Counted from the stretch's first letter, positions 23,686 through 32,481 are shown. The stretch is 36,917 bases of DNA from Bryobacterales bacterium (GCA_020852175.1 JADZBH010000065.1:1-36917); one strand, 5' to 3'. Numbers and translations are program-made. The notes: generated from the letters alone by a model not told the origin.

Positions 23686-25017
23686 CTAGCCCTGCTTTTC
23701 CGGGGCCTCGCCCGGTGCTCGCCTGTTCTCGGGCAAGGCGGGAATCCTGTTGATCAGGACATTGGCCCCTTTGCGGCGTTTACGCAACTCGAACGCGTCG
23801 TACAGGCTTCCCTTCGCCGTGCGTGCTTCGTAGAACAGGCGGCCGTCCTCGACGCGGATGATCTGATAAAGCTGCGTATCCTCCGCTGTACGTTGCATCC
23901 AGGGCGCTGGCGTGACGTTGTACATCTTGGGGCCGGAAACGCTCACCACATACACCGTGCCGCCTTCGTGCCGCTTCTCACCAGCGACCACGTTGCTACG
24001 GCCATAGGAATGATCGTGGCCGGTGAGCACAAGGTCGACGCGGTATTTGTCGTATACGGGCTTCATGATCTCGCGCAGTTCCTTGTTGTCGCGGCCCCGC
24101 GCGGTTGAATAGATGGGGTGATGATGGGTCACCACGGTCCACTGGTTCGGGTTGTGCGCCAGTAGCCGGTCGAGCCATTCGGCCTGCTCCTGTTGCCGCA
24201 GGTTGGAGTTGATTGCCACCACGCGAACACCCTGGTAGTCGAACCAGTAGTTCGTCTCCTCCAAGCCAGGCACGCCATTGCCGGGCAGCGTGAACTGCGG
24301 TTTCCAGTTCCGGTTCAATGCCCTTTCGCCGTTACTTTGCTTGCCGTATTCGTGGTTACCCGGAACGGGTACGCTGGGCACGGACTGGTTGATCCAGCCG
24401 GCCGCGCGGTGCCATTCGCCCCACTGCTCATCGCGGTCGGCCGTGGTGATGAGATCGCCCGCGTGAATGATGAATTTCAACTTCGGCGCGTCCGAGTAGG
24501 CTGAGCGAATCACGCGCGACCACATGGAAAAAATCTCGTTCTGGGCATCGCCGACATAGGCGAAGGAGAACGGTTCCGGACGGGCGCCGGCCGTTGTGAA
24601 GTGGGCCCATTCGGACCAGTTTGCACCGTCGCCGACGCGATACACATACTTCGCCGATGGCGCGAGATCCGTGAATTGCACCGAATGATAGTGTGCTTCG
24701 CCAAGATCGGAAACGTAGGTTTCCGTGAGCGCCTTCACCTGTCTGGTTCGTTTGAGGAACAGCGGACCGTCTTCCGCCGCGGCGATCTCGGCCGCTGCCT
24801 GCCGCACGCTGGCGTCCGTGCGCCAGGTCACGGCCTGGGTCGTGTCAGGAGCGCCCGCCCAGGTCAGAACGATGCGGTCGGGTTGCGGTGTGGGGGCATG
24901 CAGGATGCGCGGCGGAATTTTCGTATCCTTGGCCGCCGGGGAAGTCCGGAGCCATCCCAGCAAGGCAAGCGCCGCGAAACAGACCACGCAGACCGCACGG
25001 ATTCTCATGGATGCCAT
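23686..25017 (-). CDS. exported PAP-like metallophosphoesterase
   Basis: The predicted product has 443 residues. It has an N-terminal signal sequence (about 5-25), an FN3-like domain (about 35-143, DRIVLTWAGAPDTTQAVTW through YRVGDGANWSEWAHF), and a catalytic domain with GDAQ (Asp157), AGDL (Asp188), GNHE (Asn221, His222), THHHP (298-300) and TGHDH (His334, His336). This is the two-domain layout of purple acid phosphatases. The GDxxY tyrosine is Thr191, so the purple charge-transfer ligand appears missing. The C-terminal tail is Arg/Lys-rich. It is probably periplasmic. It begins 24 bases after the end of fabH on the same strand. Confidence 0.87.
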   Translation of the reverse strand: MASMRIRAVCVVCFAALALLGWLRTSPAAKDTKIPPRILHAPTPQPDRIVLTWAGAPDTTQAVTWRTDASVRQAAAEIAAAEDGPLFLKRTRQVKALTETYVSDLGEAHYHSVQFTDLAPSAKYVYRVGDGANWSEWAHFTTAGARPEPFSFAYVGDAQNEIFSMWSRVIRSAYSDAPKLKFIIHAGDLITTADRDEQWGEWHRAAGWINQSVPSVPVPGNHEYGKQSNGERALNRNWKPQFTLPGNGVPGLEETNYWFDYQGVRVVAINSNLRQQEQAEWLDRLLAHNPNQWTVVTHHHPIYSTARGRDNKELREIMKPVYDKYRVDLVLTGHDHSYGRSNVVAGEKRHEGGTVYVVSVSGPKMYNVTPAPWMQRTAEDTQLYQIIRVEDGRLFYEARTAKGSLYDAFELRKRRKGANVLINRIPALPENRRAPGEAPEKQG

Positions 25018-25041
25018 TGTACGGCTGGCCGAGAGCCCGCT

Positions 25042-26028
25042 TCAGGCCCAGCGCCAAAGGCTTGCACCCACGGTGAAGCCCGCGCCGACAGCGGCGAACA
25101 GAACGATGTCGCCTTTCTGAATCCTGCCTTCGTCCAGCGCCTGGCGCGTGGCCAGCGGAATCGTGGCGGCGGTCGTATTCCCGTATTTGCCGATGTTGAT
25201 CACGACGCGGTCTCGGCTCAGTCCGAGCCGTTCGGCGGCGGCCAGAATGATGCGCTGATTGGCCTGGTGCGGTACGAGAAGCTTGATATCCTCGGGGCGC
25301 AGATTGAATTTCTCGAGTGCCGTCAAACAGGCCTCCTGCGTCTTGCGCACGGCGAATTTGAACACCGCCTGGCCGTCCTGGTGGACATAGTGCAGTCGCT
25401 GCTGGACCGTCTCCACGCTGGAAGGGATGCGCGAACCGCCCGCGGGCATCTTCAAGGTGTCGCCGCCGGAGCCGTCGATTTCGTTGTGTGAACCGATGAA
25501 CCCGAAACCCTCCTCGGTCGAAGGCTCGATGAGGAAGGCGCCGGCTCCGTCGCCAAACAGCACGCACGTCGCGCGGTCGGTGTAGTCGATGATGCGCGAC
25601 ATTGTGTCGGCGCCAATGACGAGCACGCGCTTTTGGGTGCCTGCCATCACCAGGTTCGCCGCCGTCGTGATGCCGAAGATGAAACCGGCGCACGCCGCCG
25701 ACAGGTCGAAGCCCCACGCCTTGGCCGCGCCGATTTTGTGCTGCACCAGGCACGCCGTGGCCGGAAAGAACATGTCGGGCGTGACCGTGCAGACGATGAT
25801 GGTGTCGATGCCGGACGCCGGAACGCCTGCTTCGGCCAGGGCCGCGCTGGCCGCGCGCGCCGCCAGGTCGGAGGTAGCTTCGTCCGGCGCGGCGATATGC
25901 CGCTCCGAGATTCCCGTCCTCGTCAGGATCCACTCGTCCGAGGTATCCACCATTTTTTCCAGGTCGGTGTTGGTCAGAACATGAGAGGGAACAAACGTTC
26001 CCACGGCGGAGATCTTCGGTTGAGGCAT
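25042..26028 (-). CDS. fabH: beta-ketoacyl-ACP synthase III
   Basis: The predicted product has 328 residues, a standard FabH length. The catalytic triad is intact: Cys113 in DLSAACAGF, His254 in VPHQANQRI and Asn284 in IGKYGNTTAATIP. TSDEWILTRTGISERHI near the N-terminus is a signature segment. The enzyme condenses acetyl-CoA (or branched acyl-CoA) with malonyl-ACP to start type II fatty-acid synthesis. The substrate preference cannot be read. It is unlinked here to other fab genes; downstream comes the PAP-like gene. It is divergent from the SprT-like gene, with 71 bases between them. Confidence 0.95.
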   Translation of the reverse strand: MPQPKISAVGTFVPSHVLTNTDLEKMVDTSDEWILTRTGISERHIAAPDEATSDLAARAASAALAEAGVPASGIDTIIVCTVTPDMFFPATACLVQHKIGAAKAWGFDLSAACAGFIFGITTAANLVMAGTQKRVLVIGADTMSRIIDYTDRATCVLFGDGAGAFLIEPSTEEGFGFIGSHNEIDGSGGDTLKMPAGGSRIPSSVETVQQRLHYVHQDGQAVFKFAVRKTQEACLTALEKFNLRPEDIKLLVPHQANQRIILAAAERLGLSRDRVVINIGKYGNTTAATIPLATRQALDEGRIQKGDIVLFAAVGAGFTVGASLWRWA

Positions 26029-26099
26029 ACGAAATTATCTAAGGAACCACTGTTTGGGCGAACACGCGGCCCAATCTGTTATCGTAAGGTTTCTCTGCG

Positions 26100-26807
26100 A
26101 TGCAAGTCCAGAGTGCACTTTTGTTCGAGAGTCCGGAGCAAATCTACGCGAGGGTTTTTCGCGAACTTCGCCCTCGCACGCCTCTGCCCGGCTTCATCGT
26201 ACTCTACAGGCGTTTCGCCAACGCCAATTCCTTTATCCGCCTGCGCGAGGGCACGGTGGAAGTGCGCATCACCGACGTTTTGGAGGGTGCGCCGGCGCCC
26301 ATCCAGGAGGCCCTGGCGTGGATTCTGCTCGCCAAACTGTTCCGGCGGCCGGTTCCTCCGGCCTGGGCCGGCCGTTACCGCCGCTGGATGAACCGCGCCG
26401 ATGTCCGCCGCCATTTGCACCTGATGCGGCAATCGCGCGGCCACAAATACATCAGCGGACCCCAGGGCGAGCATCACAACCTGGAGGCGATCTTCGAGGA
26501 ATTGAATCAGCGTTTTTTCAACGGCTTGCTGGGGCGCCCCGAATTAGGCTGGTCCAGGCGAGTCTCACGCCGCCTGCTGGGCCACTTCGACCCGTCTCAC
26601 AACGCCATCATCATCAGCCGTATCTTCGACCAGCCGCGGGTGCCCCGCCTGGCGCTGGAATACGTCATGTTCCACGAGATGCTGCATCTGTGCCACCCCG
26701 TGGATCACTCCGGTACGCGCCGCTGCGTGCACACGCGCGAATTCCGCGCAGCCGAACGGCAGTTCCCCTCATTACAGGAAGCAAAGGCCATTCTGAAAAC
26801 CTTATGA
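26100..26807 (+). CDS. SprT-like zinc metallopeptidase
   Basis: The predicted product has 235 residues, without a signal peptide. The N-terminal half is helical and basic. Residues about 125-225 carry LEAIFEELNQRFFNGLL, the usual start of a SprT-like domain, and VMFHEMLHLCHP with the HExxH motif (His192, Glu193, His196). HTREFR supplies the probable third ligand, His211. SprT-like proteins are cytoplasmic zinc proteases, of which Spartan is a DNA-protein crosslink protease; the bacterial role is not settled. Its stop overlaps the start of the TPR gene by four bases (ATGA), so they are coupled. Confidence 0.85.
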   Translation: MQVQSALLFESPEQIYARVFRELRPRTPLPGFIVLYRRFANANSFIRLREGTVEVRITDVLEGAPAPIQEALAWILLAKLFRRPVPPAWAGRYRRWMNRADVRRHLHLMRQSRGHKYISGPQGEHHNLEAIFEELNQRFFNGLLGRPELGWSRRVSRRLLGHFDPSHNAIIISRIFDQPRVPRLALEYVMFHEMLHLCHPVDHSGTRRCVHTREFRAAERQFPSLQEAKAILKTL

Positions 26808-27112
26808 GCCGCATTGAAACCCTTACGGGCATGCTCGAACAAAATCCCGGCAACAGCCGGTTCCGCTACATGCTTGCCATGGAGTATGTAAACGCGGGCC
26901 AACTGGATGCCGCCATGGTCCAATTCGACGAGACCCTGACGCGCGACACAACCTACTGCGCCGCTTACTACCAAGGCGGCCAGACGCTGGAAAAGCTCGG
27001 ACGCCTCGACGATGCCCGCGGCTACTACCGCCGCGGCATCGACGCAGCCACGCAAGGCGGCGACATGCACGCGCGCAGCGAATTGCAGGAAGCGCTCGAC
27101 CTGCTGGGCTGA
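26804..27112 (+). CDS. small TPR protein
   Basis: The predicted product has 102 residues, with about two TPR units: RFRYMLAMEYVNAGQLDAAM and AAYYQGGQTLEKLGRLDDAR, with the alternating small/aromatic pattern of the repeat. No signal peptide is present. TPRs mediate protein binding, and the four-base overlap with the SprT-like gene suggests it is a partner or adaptor for that protease. No other function is visible. Confidence 0.8.
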   Translation: MSRIETLTGMLEQNPGNSRFRYMLAMEYVNAGQLDAAMVQFDETLTRDTTYCAAYYQGGQTLEKLGRLDDARGYYRRGIDAATQGGDMHARSELQEALDLLG

Positions 27113-27130
27113 GGCGCGGCGGCCGGTGCG

Positions 27131-28678
27131 TCAGGGCCGCAGTCCAAACAAATCGTGCGGAACGCGTTTCCAGGTGAAGCGCCGCGGATTGATGGCCGTT
27201 GCTCCCGGCGTGTCCACCTCGATGATCTCTCCGGCGATGGGTTCGTAGGCCGCGCGAAAGGCGACGGCGGCTTTGACCACCAGAATCTTCTGGCGCTCGG
27301 GAAGGATTCCCGCGCTGATCAACTGATGCAGCGAGAACGGCACCTGCCGTTCGGTGGTCAGAAGTACATAGCTTGCCAGGTCGCGCGTGGAGCCGTCCAC
27401 TTCGATCACCGCCGACAGCCCCTGGTTGTAGTACATCTGCCCGCCGTGGCGGATCTCGGTCTCCCGGAACTGGCCATCGTAGATGGTCTTTACCCGGCCC
27501 GTGATGTTCACGGGATCTCCGTGAATCTTGTCCGTGCGTCCGCCTGCCGGCGAGGAAAAACGCCCCCCGATTCCGGCCTTGACGGCTTCGGCTACGGCGG
27601 CGCGGTCGGCCAAGGCCACCACCCAACCCCGGGCCTTCTGGCGCACCAGTTCACTCAGCATGAACGTGGCATCGCCCGCGGAACCGCCGCCGATATTGTC
27701 GCCCATCTCAACCAGCACCACGGGCGCCTTCGTGCTCGACATCGCGCGGCGCACGGCCTCGGCCGGTTCCGGCACGTTCAGTTTTAACTGGTCGCGCGTG
27801 GCCCACAGCATGCCGCTGAGCTTTTTCGCGATGGTCTGCGCCTGCGTGCGATCGCCGTCGGTGGCGACAATCACGCTGGCGCCCATCGCCGGCACGTCGG
27901 CGTACTGGTAGCCGCCAGATACGCTCACCGCCAGCACGCCGGGCTCCTTTTCCAACCGCAACTCTTCGTCATAGATGGGGCGCAAGGGCGGCACGCTCGT
28001 GTACTGGTAGCGAATGTTATAGAGCATGCCCGGCTTCACCAGCGCCTGAACCGGCTTCACCTCGCCGGTGACGATGCGCGCCATGATGCCGGCTGCTTGC
28101 ATGCCACGTTCCTTCTGGTCGATGTGCGGGCAGGTCTTGTAAGTGAGCAGTACGGTGGTTTGAGCGACGATCTCCGGCGAGACGTTGGCGTGAAAATCGT
28201 GCGTTACCACGAGCGGAATCTTGTCCCCCAGTGCCGCGCGCACGCGGCGCACGATTTCCGCGTCGCCGTGCGGGAAACTCTCCGTCACCATGGCGCCGTG
28301 CAGCGCCAGAAGAATACCGTCGAGTTTCGGCGCGGCCTTCAGTTTGGCGATCAACTCGCCCGTCAACGCGTCCAGCGCCGCGTCGGTCACCGGTCCGGCC
28401 GGCGTGGCGCGCGCGGCGATGGTTGGATACAGGTCGAAGCCAGCCTTCCGGCCCCCCTGAATGTAGCCGGCAATCTCGTCCAGGTTGTCCGCCCACTGGT
28501 CGAGCGTCGCTTGTGGCGTGGCGGCGCTGGGGCGCCGGAAATCATCGAGTCGCGTCTTCACCGAGTGAAAGGAGTTCGATTCATGCAGGATTCCACCCAC
28601 GGCGATCACGGGCCGCTGCGCCCATGCGCCTTGCATCGCGCAGAGCCATAACCCCAAGGCAACACCAGTACGGTTCAT
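27131..28678 (-). CDS. secreted M81 (MlrC-type) metallopeptidase
   Basis: The predicted product has 515 residues. ATG 28678 gives a signal peptide ending MQGAWA (about 1-20); an in-frame ATG at 28690 is possible. The mature protein starts with IAVGGILHESNSFH, the hallmark N-terminus of the microcystinase C/MlrC family, and THDFHANVSPE carries the metal-binding His/Asp residues. DNIGGGSAGDATFML and RRFTWKRVPHDLFG at the end are also family-typical. MlrC-like proteins hydrolyse linear peptide bonds in microcystin degradation, but most M81 homologues have unknown substrates. It is transcribed away from the Rossmann-like gene at 28701, with 22 bases between the starts. Confidence 0.85.
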   Translation of the reverse strand: MNRTGVALGLWLCAMQGAWAQRPVIAVGGILHESNSFHSVKTRLDDFRRPSAATPQATLDQWADNLDEIAGYIQGGRKAGFDLYPTIAARATPAGPVTDAALDALTGELIAKLKAAPKLDGILLALHGAMVTESFPHGDAEIVRRVRAALGDKIPLVVTHDFHANVSPEIVAQTTVLLTYKTCPHIDQKERGMQAAGIMARIVTGEVKPVQALVKPGMLYNIRYQYTSVPPLRPIYDEELRLEKEPGVLAVSVSGGYQYADVPAMGASVIVATDGDRTQAQTIAKKLSGMLWATRDQLKLNVPEPAEAVRRAMSSTKAPVVLVEMGDNIGGGSAGDATFMLSELVRQKARGWVVALADRAAVAEAVKAGIGGRFSSPAGGRTDKIHGDPVNITGRVKTIYDGQFRETEIRHGGQMYYNQGLSAVIEVDGSTRDLASYVLLTTERQVPFSLHQLISAGILPERQKILVVKAAVAFRAAYEPIAGEIIEVDTPGATAINPRRFTWKRVPHDLFGLRP

Positions 28679-28700
28679 CCGAGTTAGCATAATACGATCC

Positions 28701-29918
28701 ATGTTCCGACGGTCCTTCCTACCTCTGGCGGCCGCTTCGCTGGCCGCCGCTTCCGCCCGGCCCAAGGCCGCCCTCATCATCACCGAATACCGGAAAAATT
28801 CCCATGCCGACGTGATTGCCGGCCGCCTCCTGGGCGGATATGAGTACGACGGCAAGCGGACAGAGCCTCGCGTGCACGTCGTTTCCATGTTCACCGACCA
28901 GACGCCGGCCAACGACATGAGCCGGGCGATGGCGGCGCGGCACAACGTCGCCATATACCCCGACGTGCGCGGCGCGTTGACCCTGGGGGGCGGCAGCCTC
29001 GCCGTGGATGGCGTGGTGCTCATCGGCGAGCATGGCAACTATCCGGAGAATGAGATGGGACAGAAGCTCTACCCCCGCCATCGCTTGTTCCGGGAGATTG
29101 TCCGCGTGTACGAGGCGTCAGGACGCGCCGTGCCCACCTTCTCAGACAAACACCTCTCCACCGATTGGGACAAGGCCAAGTGGATGTACGACGCTTCGCG
29201 GCGGCTCGGTTTTCCGTTTCTCGCCGGTTCGTCCGTGCCCATCGCGTGGCGGCGTCCGGAATTGGAGCTTGCCCCAGGTACGCGCGTCCGGAACGCGGTG
29301 GCGACGGCATATGGAGGGAAGGAGGCGTACGGCTTTCACGCCTTGGAATCGCTCCAGTGCATGGTGGAAAGGCGGCGGGGCGATGAGTCCGGCGTGCAGG
29401 CGGTGCAATGCCTGGATGGCGCGGCGGTGTGGAACTGGGCCGATGCACACCCCTGGTCGCTCACGCTGATGGACGCGGCCAACGCGCGCTCCCAGACTCG
29501 TAAGCCAGGCAATGTGCGCGACAACGTAAAGGACCCCTCCGTATTCGTCGTACGCTATCGCGACGGCCTGGAAGCCGCGGTCTTCCTGTTGAACGGCCAC
29601 ATCGAGGATTTCAACTTCGCCGCTTCGCTGGAGGGGCGCGCGGAGCCGGTCTCGACGCTCATGTGGCTGCAACCGGCCCGCTACTATGCGCATTTCGCCA
29701 CGCTGACGCACTACATTGAAGAACTCATCCTGCAACGCAAGGAACCCTACCCTGTGGAACGCACGCTGCTGACGACCGGCATTCTTGCGGCGGCGATGGA
29801 TTCGGCCTACCAGAAGGGCAGGGCGTTGGAGACGCCGCACCTGGACGTCCGCTACCGCGCGCCCGTTGGATCGCTGTACAATCGGGGGCCCGTGCCGCCG
29901 CTGGAGGCGGACGCCTGA
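28701..29918 (+). CDS. exported Rossmann-like protein, unrecognised
   Basis: The predicted product has 405 residues. The N-terminus FRRSFLPLAAASLAAASARP resembles a short Tat signal. Residues about 23-120 read as a Rossmann-type domain (AALIITEYRKNSHADVI, VHVVSMFTDQ, VAIYPDVRGALTL, VDGVVLIGEHGNYPENEMG), with the feel of Gfo/Idh/MocA-type oxidoreductases, but the classic GxGxxG is not clear. The second half is an unknown fold (LMWLQPARYYAHFATLTHYI). I do not recognise the exact family. It overlaps the M19 gene at one base (TGATG) and is divergent from the M81 gene. Confidence 0.7.
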   Translation: MFRRSFLPLAAASLAAASARPKAALIITEYRKNSHADVIAGRLLGGYEYDGKRTEPRVHVVSMFTDQTPANDMSRAMAARHNVAIYPDVRGALTLGGGSLAVDGVVLIGEHGNYPENEMGQKLYPRHRLFREIVRVYEASGRAVPTFSDKHLSTDWDKAKWMYDASRRLGFPFLAGSSVPIAWRRPELELAPGTRVRNAVATAYGGKEAYGFHALESLQCMVERRRGDESGVQAVQCLDGAAVWNWADAHPWSLTLMDAANARSQTRKPGNVRDNVKDPSVFVVRYRDGLEAAVFLLNGHIEDFNFAASLEGRAEPVSTLMWLQPARYYAHFATLTHYIEELILQRKEPYPVERTLLTTGILAAAMDSAYQKGRALETPHLDVRYRAPVGSLYNRGPVPPLEADA

Positions 29919-31117
29919 TGCGCGCCTTCCTCGCATACTTCGCCGTGCTGGCCGCTTGCGCGCAGGTGTCCCCGCGCGCGGCCAAACTGCACAAGGACGC
30001 CTTTGTCTTCGACGGCCACGTGCATGTGATCAGCCGCCAGCTCTACGACGGCACCGACATCGGTAAGCGGCTGTCCGGCGGGCAGGTGGACCTGCCTCGC
30101 ATGATCGACGGCGGTCTGGACGCCGCCATGTTCACGTTGTTCGTGCCGGAGCAGTATTATCCCGGCCGGCACGAATCGCGGCAGGCGCTTCGGTTGATCG
30201 ACCTGGCGCTGCGGCAGATCGAAGCCAACTCCTCGCGCGTGGAAGTGGCGCGGAACGCCCGCGAGATCAGGCGCATCCATCGCGCGGGGAAGCTCGCCGC
30301 CGTGCTTGACCTTGAGGGCGGGTTCGATCTCGACGGCGACCTCGCCATCCTGCGGGCGCTCTACCGCGGCGGACTGCGCATGGCGCAACTGCCGGCGCAC
30401 AACTGGGCCAATGCATTCGCCGAGTCCTGCTGCGCCGCTCAATCGAAGTTCAGCGGTCTTACCGCGCACGGCCGCGACGTGGTGCGCGAAATGAACCGCC
30501 TTGGCATGGTGATTCAGGTGTCTCACGCCTCCGACGCCACCATTGAGCAGGTGTTGGAGGTGAGCACGCAGCCCGTGCTCGCCTCGCATCACGGACTGCG
30601 CGGCCGGAACGACATCCCGCGCAACATGTCCGCGGAACTATTGCGCAAACTGGCTGCCAAGGGCGGCGTCATCGGCTTCCACATCGGCAATGAGTTCCAC
30701 AACCGGCGCATGTTCGAGTGGCGTTCGGCGCACGCGGGCAAGCCGTTCTGGGATACGAGCGCCATCGGCCGCAAGGAATCCGAATTATCCATCGACGAAA
30801 TCGACCGCCTTGTGGCCAAGACATTTCCCATGATCGGTGTTCCGGCGCCGGACGAGGTGCTGTTCAACCCGGAGGACTGGATCGCGGTGGTGGAAGAGGC
30901 CATCGCCATCGCCGGCGAGGATCACGTCTCGCTCGGCAGCGACTTCGACGGCGGTCCCACGCCCCCGCGCGGCATGAAGGACATCGCCGATCTGCCGCGA
31001 CTCACCGAGGCCATGCTCCGCCGCGGGTGGAGCGAGCAGCGCATTCGCAAATTTCTGGGTGGCAACCTTCTGCGTCTGTTTGCCGAGGTGACGGACAGGC
31101 CGGCTAGCGGCCGCTAG
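29918..31117 (+). CDS. secreted M19 membrane-dipeptidase-type metallopeptidase
   Basis: The predicted product has 399 residues, with a signal peptide (about 1-15, LAYFAVLAACAQ). The N-terminal DGHVH (Asp32, His34, His36) is the first metal-ligand motif. LDLEGGFDL carries the bridging Glu, VIQVSHASD and ASHHGLRG carry the other His ligands, and LGSDFDGG the catalytic Asp region. Renal dipeptidase family M19 cleaves dipeptides, often with D-residues, using two zinc ions. HxH rather than HxD in the first motif is a variation to note. The gene starts inside the stop of the Rossmann-like gene (TGATG), so the pair is an operon, divergent from the M81 peptidase. Confidence 0.9.
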   Translation: MRAFLAYFAVLAACAQVSPRAAKLHKDAFVFDGHVHVISRQLYDGTDIGKRLSGGQVDLPRMIDGGLDAAMFTLFVPEQYYPGRHESRQALRLIDLALRQIEANSSRVEVARNAREIRRIHRAGKLAAVLDLEGGFDLDGDLAILRALYRGGLRMAQLPAHNWANAFAESCCAAQSKFSGLTAHGRDVVREMNRLGMVIQVSHASDATIEQVLEVSTQPVLASHHGLRGRNDIPRNMSAELLRKLAAKGGVIGFHIGNEFHNRRMFEWRSAHAGKPFWDTSAIGRKESELSIDEIDRLVAKTFPMIGVPAPDEVLFNPEDWIAVVEEAIAIAGEDHVSLGSDFDGGPTPPRGMKDIADLPRLTEAMLRRGWSEQRIRKFLGGNLLRLFAEVTDRPASGR

Positions 31118-31223
31118 GGCAAAGCGAAAACGGGCTGAATTTTCGCATTATGAACTCTGGCGCGGCTGGAGGCGAGCCACCGGAGGATGAAACGTCGCGT
31201 AAGAAAAGGGAGGAAGTTCCGGA

Positions 31224-31622
31224 ATGCCGCTTCTGTGCCCGAGATTCCGCAACCAGAGGCGCGTGCAAAGCGCCAGCAGCAACGCGCCGCCGTTTCGCCG
31301 GGGAGAAACCAGCGAAGGCGTGCGGGCGCTGCAGGAGGCTTTGGTGGACCTGGGCTACGCCATGCCGAAGTCGCAGCAACGCAACGACTGCGACGGCATC
31401 TTCGGCCTGGAGACTGAGCAGACCGTGCGCCGTTTCCAGCAGGATCAGCGCCTGAGCGTGGACGGCATCGCGGGACGGCAGACACTGGCCGCGATGGACC
31501 AACTGTTTCTGGCCCACGATCCGTATTACAAGGATCCCATGGTGGCCAACGCCAAACTGCAAGCGCAAATGGCCGGTTCGCCCGGGCGCGGACCGTTCGT
31601 GTGCACGACGGCGCGAAAGTGA
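31224..31622 (+). CDS. peptidoglycan-binding-domain protein
   Basis: The predicted product has 132 residues. ATG 31224 has a strong RBS (GGGAGGA) 8-9 bases upstream. No signal peptide is visible: the first 25 residues are Arg-rich. Residues about 28-92 form one PGBD (PF01471-type) helical domain: GVRALQEALVDLGYAMP, CDGIFGLETEQTVRRFQQDQ and VDGIAGRQTLAAMD. Such domains bind peptidoglycan in hydrolases and appear in some toxin-like or contractile-system-associated proteins. The tail (about 100-132) is unknown and ends GPFVCTTARK. It is followed 16 bases later by the unrecognised gene at 31639; the two probably form a unit. Without a signal peptide, the cellular location is unclear. Confidence 0.8.
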   Translation: MPLLCPRFRNQRRVQSASSNAPPFRRGETSEGVRALQEALVDLGYAMPKSQQRNDCDGIFGLETEQTVRRFQQDQRLSVDGIAGRQTLAAMDQLFLAHDPYYKDPMVANAKLQAQMAGSPGRGPFVCTTARK

Positions 31623-31638
31623 AAGGGGACACGGCGCC

Positions 31639-32472
31639 ATGCAGATGGACACGGCATCGTTGAAGATCAAGGTCGATACGCCGGGGGCCAAGCCCTCGCC
31701 CTTTATCGGGCGGAGAGTGGTGACGTGCAATCTCACCCGGGGTTTCATCATGGAAGGAGACACGGAGACCTTCAATGACGCGATCAATTTCTCGGCTTCG
31801 ATGAAAGCCGCGACGACGGACAAGGAGTTCGCGGACTGGAAGTTCCGCTTTCTACAGTTTCAGAGGATCGAGTTCCTTGGTTTCTTTTACGCCGGCGCCA
31901 AGAAGAGCGGCGGGCAGGTGTCCATGCAGTGCCATCAGAAGCCTGCCATGAACGAAACTTTGCATCTGGATAGCGAGGACGATTTCACGCCCTGGACACA
32001 CTCGTTCGACGCCACGCTGCGGGGCGGCGTGATCACGCAGATCTCGGGCGACCATCCGGCATCGAGGGCTCCGGTGGAGGTGGTGAACACGATCACCAAT
32101 GCCACCAACTTCCTGTTCCATATCGTGGACAAGCGGAGATTCTGGACCGTGTTTACCGCTCAGAGCCCGAAAGGGGATTTCCAGCCGCTGGGACACGTGG
32201 AGTGGACGCTCGAATACAACTTCATGTTCAAGTGGAAAGGCGGCAAGCCGGGCGTGGCGAAGGACGGCAGTTCACTGGCCGCGGGCGTGTTTACCGGCGG
32301 CGCGCCCGCCGATGCCGAAGTGAAGGGCAAATGCACATCGCCGGCGAAGCCGCACAGCAACGAGTCCGTGAGGAACGCGATTAAGTTCACGGTGATTGGC
32401 GGGCCGCCCAACCGTTCCGACAAGGACACGGTTCAGTTCATCAATCTGCCGGTGGATTTCTTTCAGCCCTAG
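31639..32472 (+). CDS. unrecognised 277-residue protein paired with the PGBD gene
   Basis: The predicted product has 277 residues. ATG 31639 follows AAAGGGGA, a good RBS. There is no signal peptide or membrane segment. Residues are beta-rich throughout (RRVVTCNLTRGFIMEGDTE, GGVITQISGDHP, RFWTVFTAQSPKGDFQP, HVEWTLEYNFMFKWKGG), suggesting a sandwich fold. Conserved-looking Cys and Gly-rich loops are few. I do not recognise a family. Adjacent, co-oriented small PGBD plus such a beta-rich protein resembles arrangements in phage-tail-like or toxin loci, but nothing here proves that. It ends 20 bases from the atpC stop, facing it. Confidence 0.65.
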   Translation: MQMDTASLKIKVDTPGAKPSPFIGRRVVTCNLTRGFIMEGDTETFNDAINFSASMKAATTDKEFADWKFRFLQFQRIEFLGFFYAGAKKSGGQVSMQCHQKPAMNETLHLDSEDDFTPWTHSFDATLRGGVITQISGDHPASRAPVEVVNTITNATNFLFHIVDKRRFWTVFTAQSPKGDFQPLGHVEWTLEYNFMFKWKGGKPGVAKDGSSLAAGVFTGGAPADAEVKGKCTSPAKPHSNESVRNAIKFTVIGGPPNRSDKDTVQFINLPVDFFQP

Positions 32473-32481
32473 AATCGGGTG

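Noticed and set aside
31150..31455. ATG 31150 as an alternative gene start ahead of the PGBD gene
   Set aside because: It runs in a different frame into Arg/Trp/Ser-rich sequence; the PGBD frame has a strong RBS and a clear domain.
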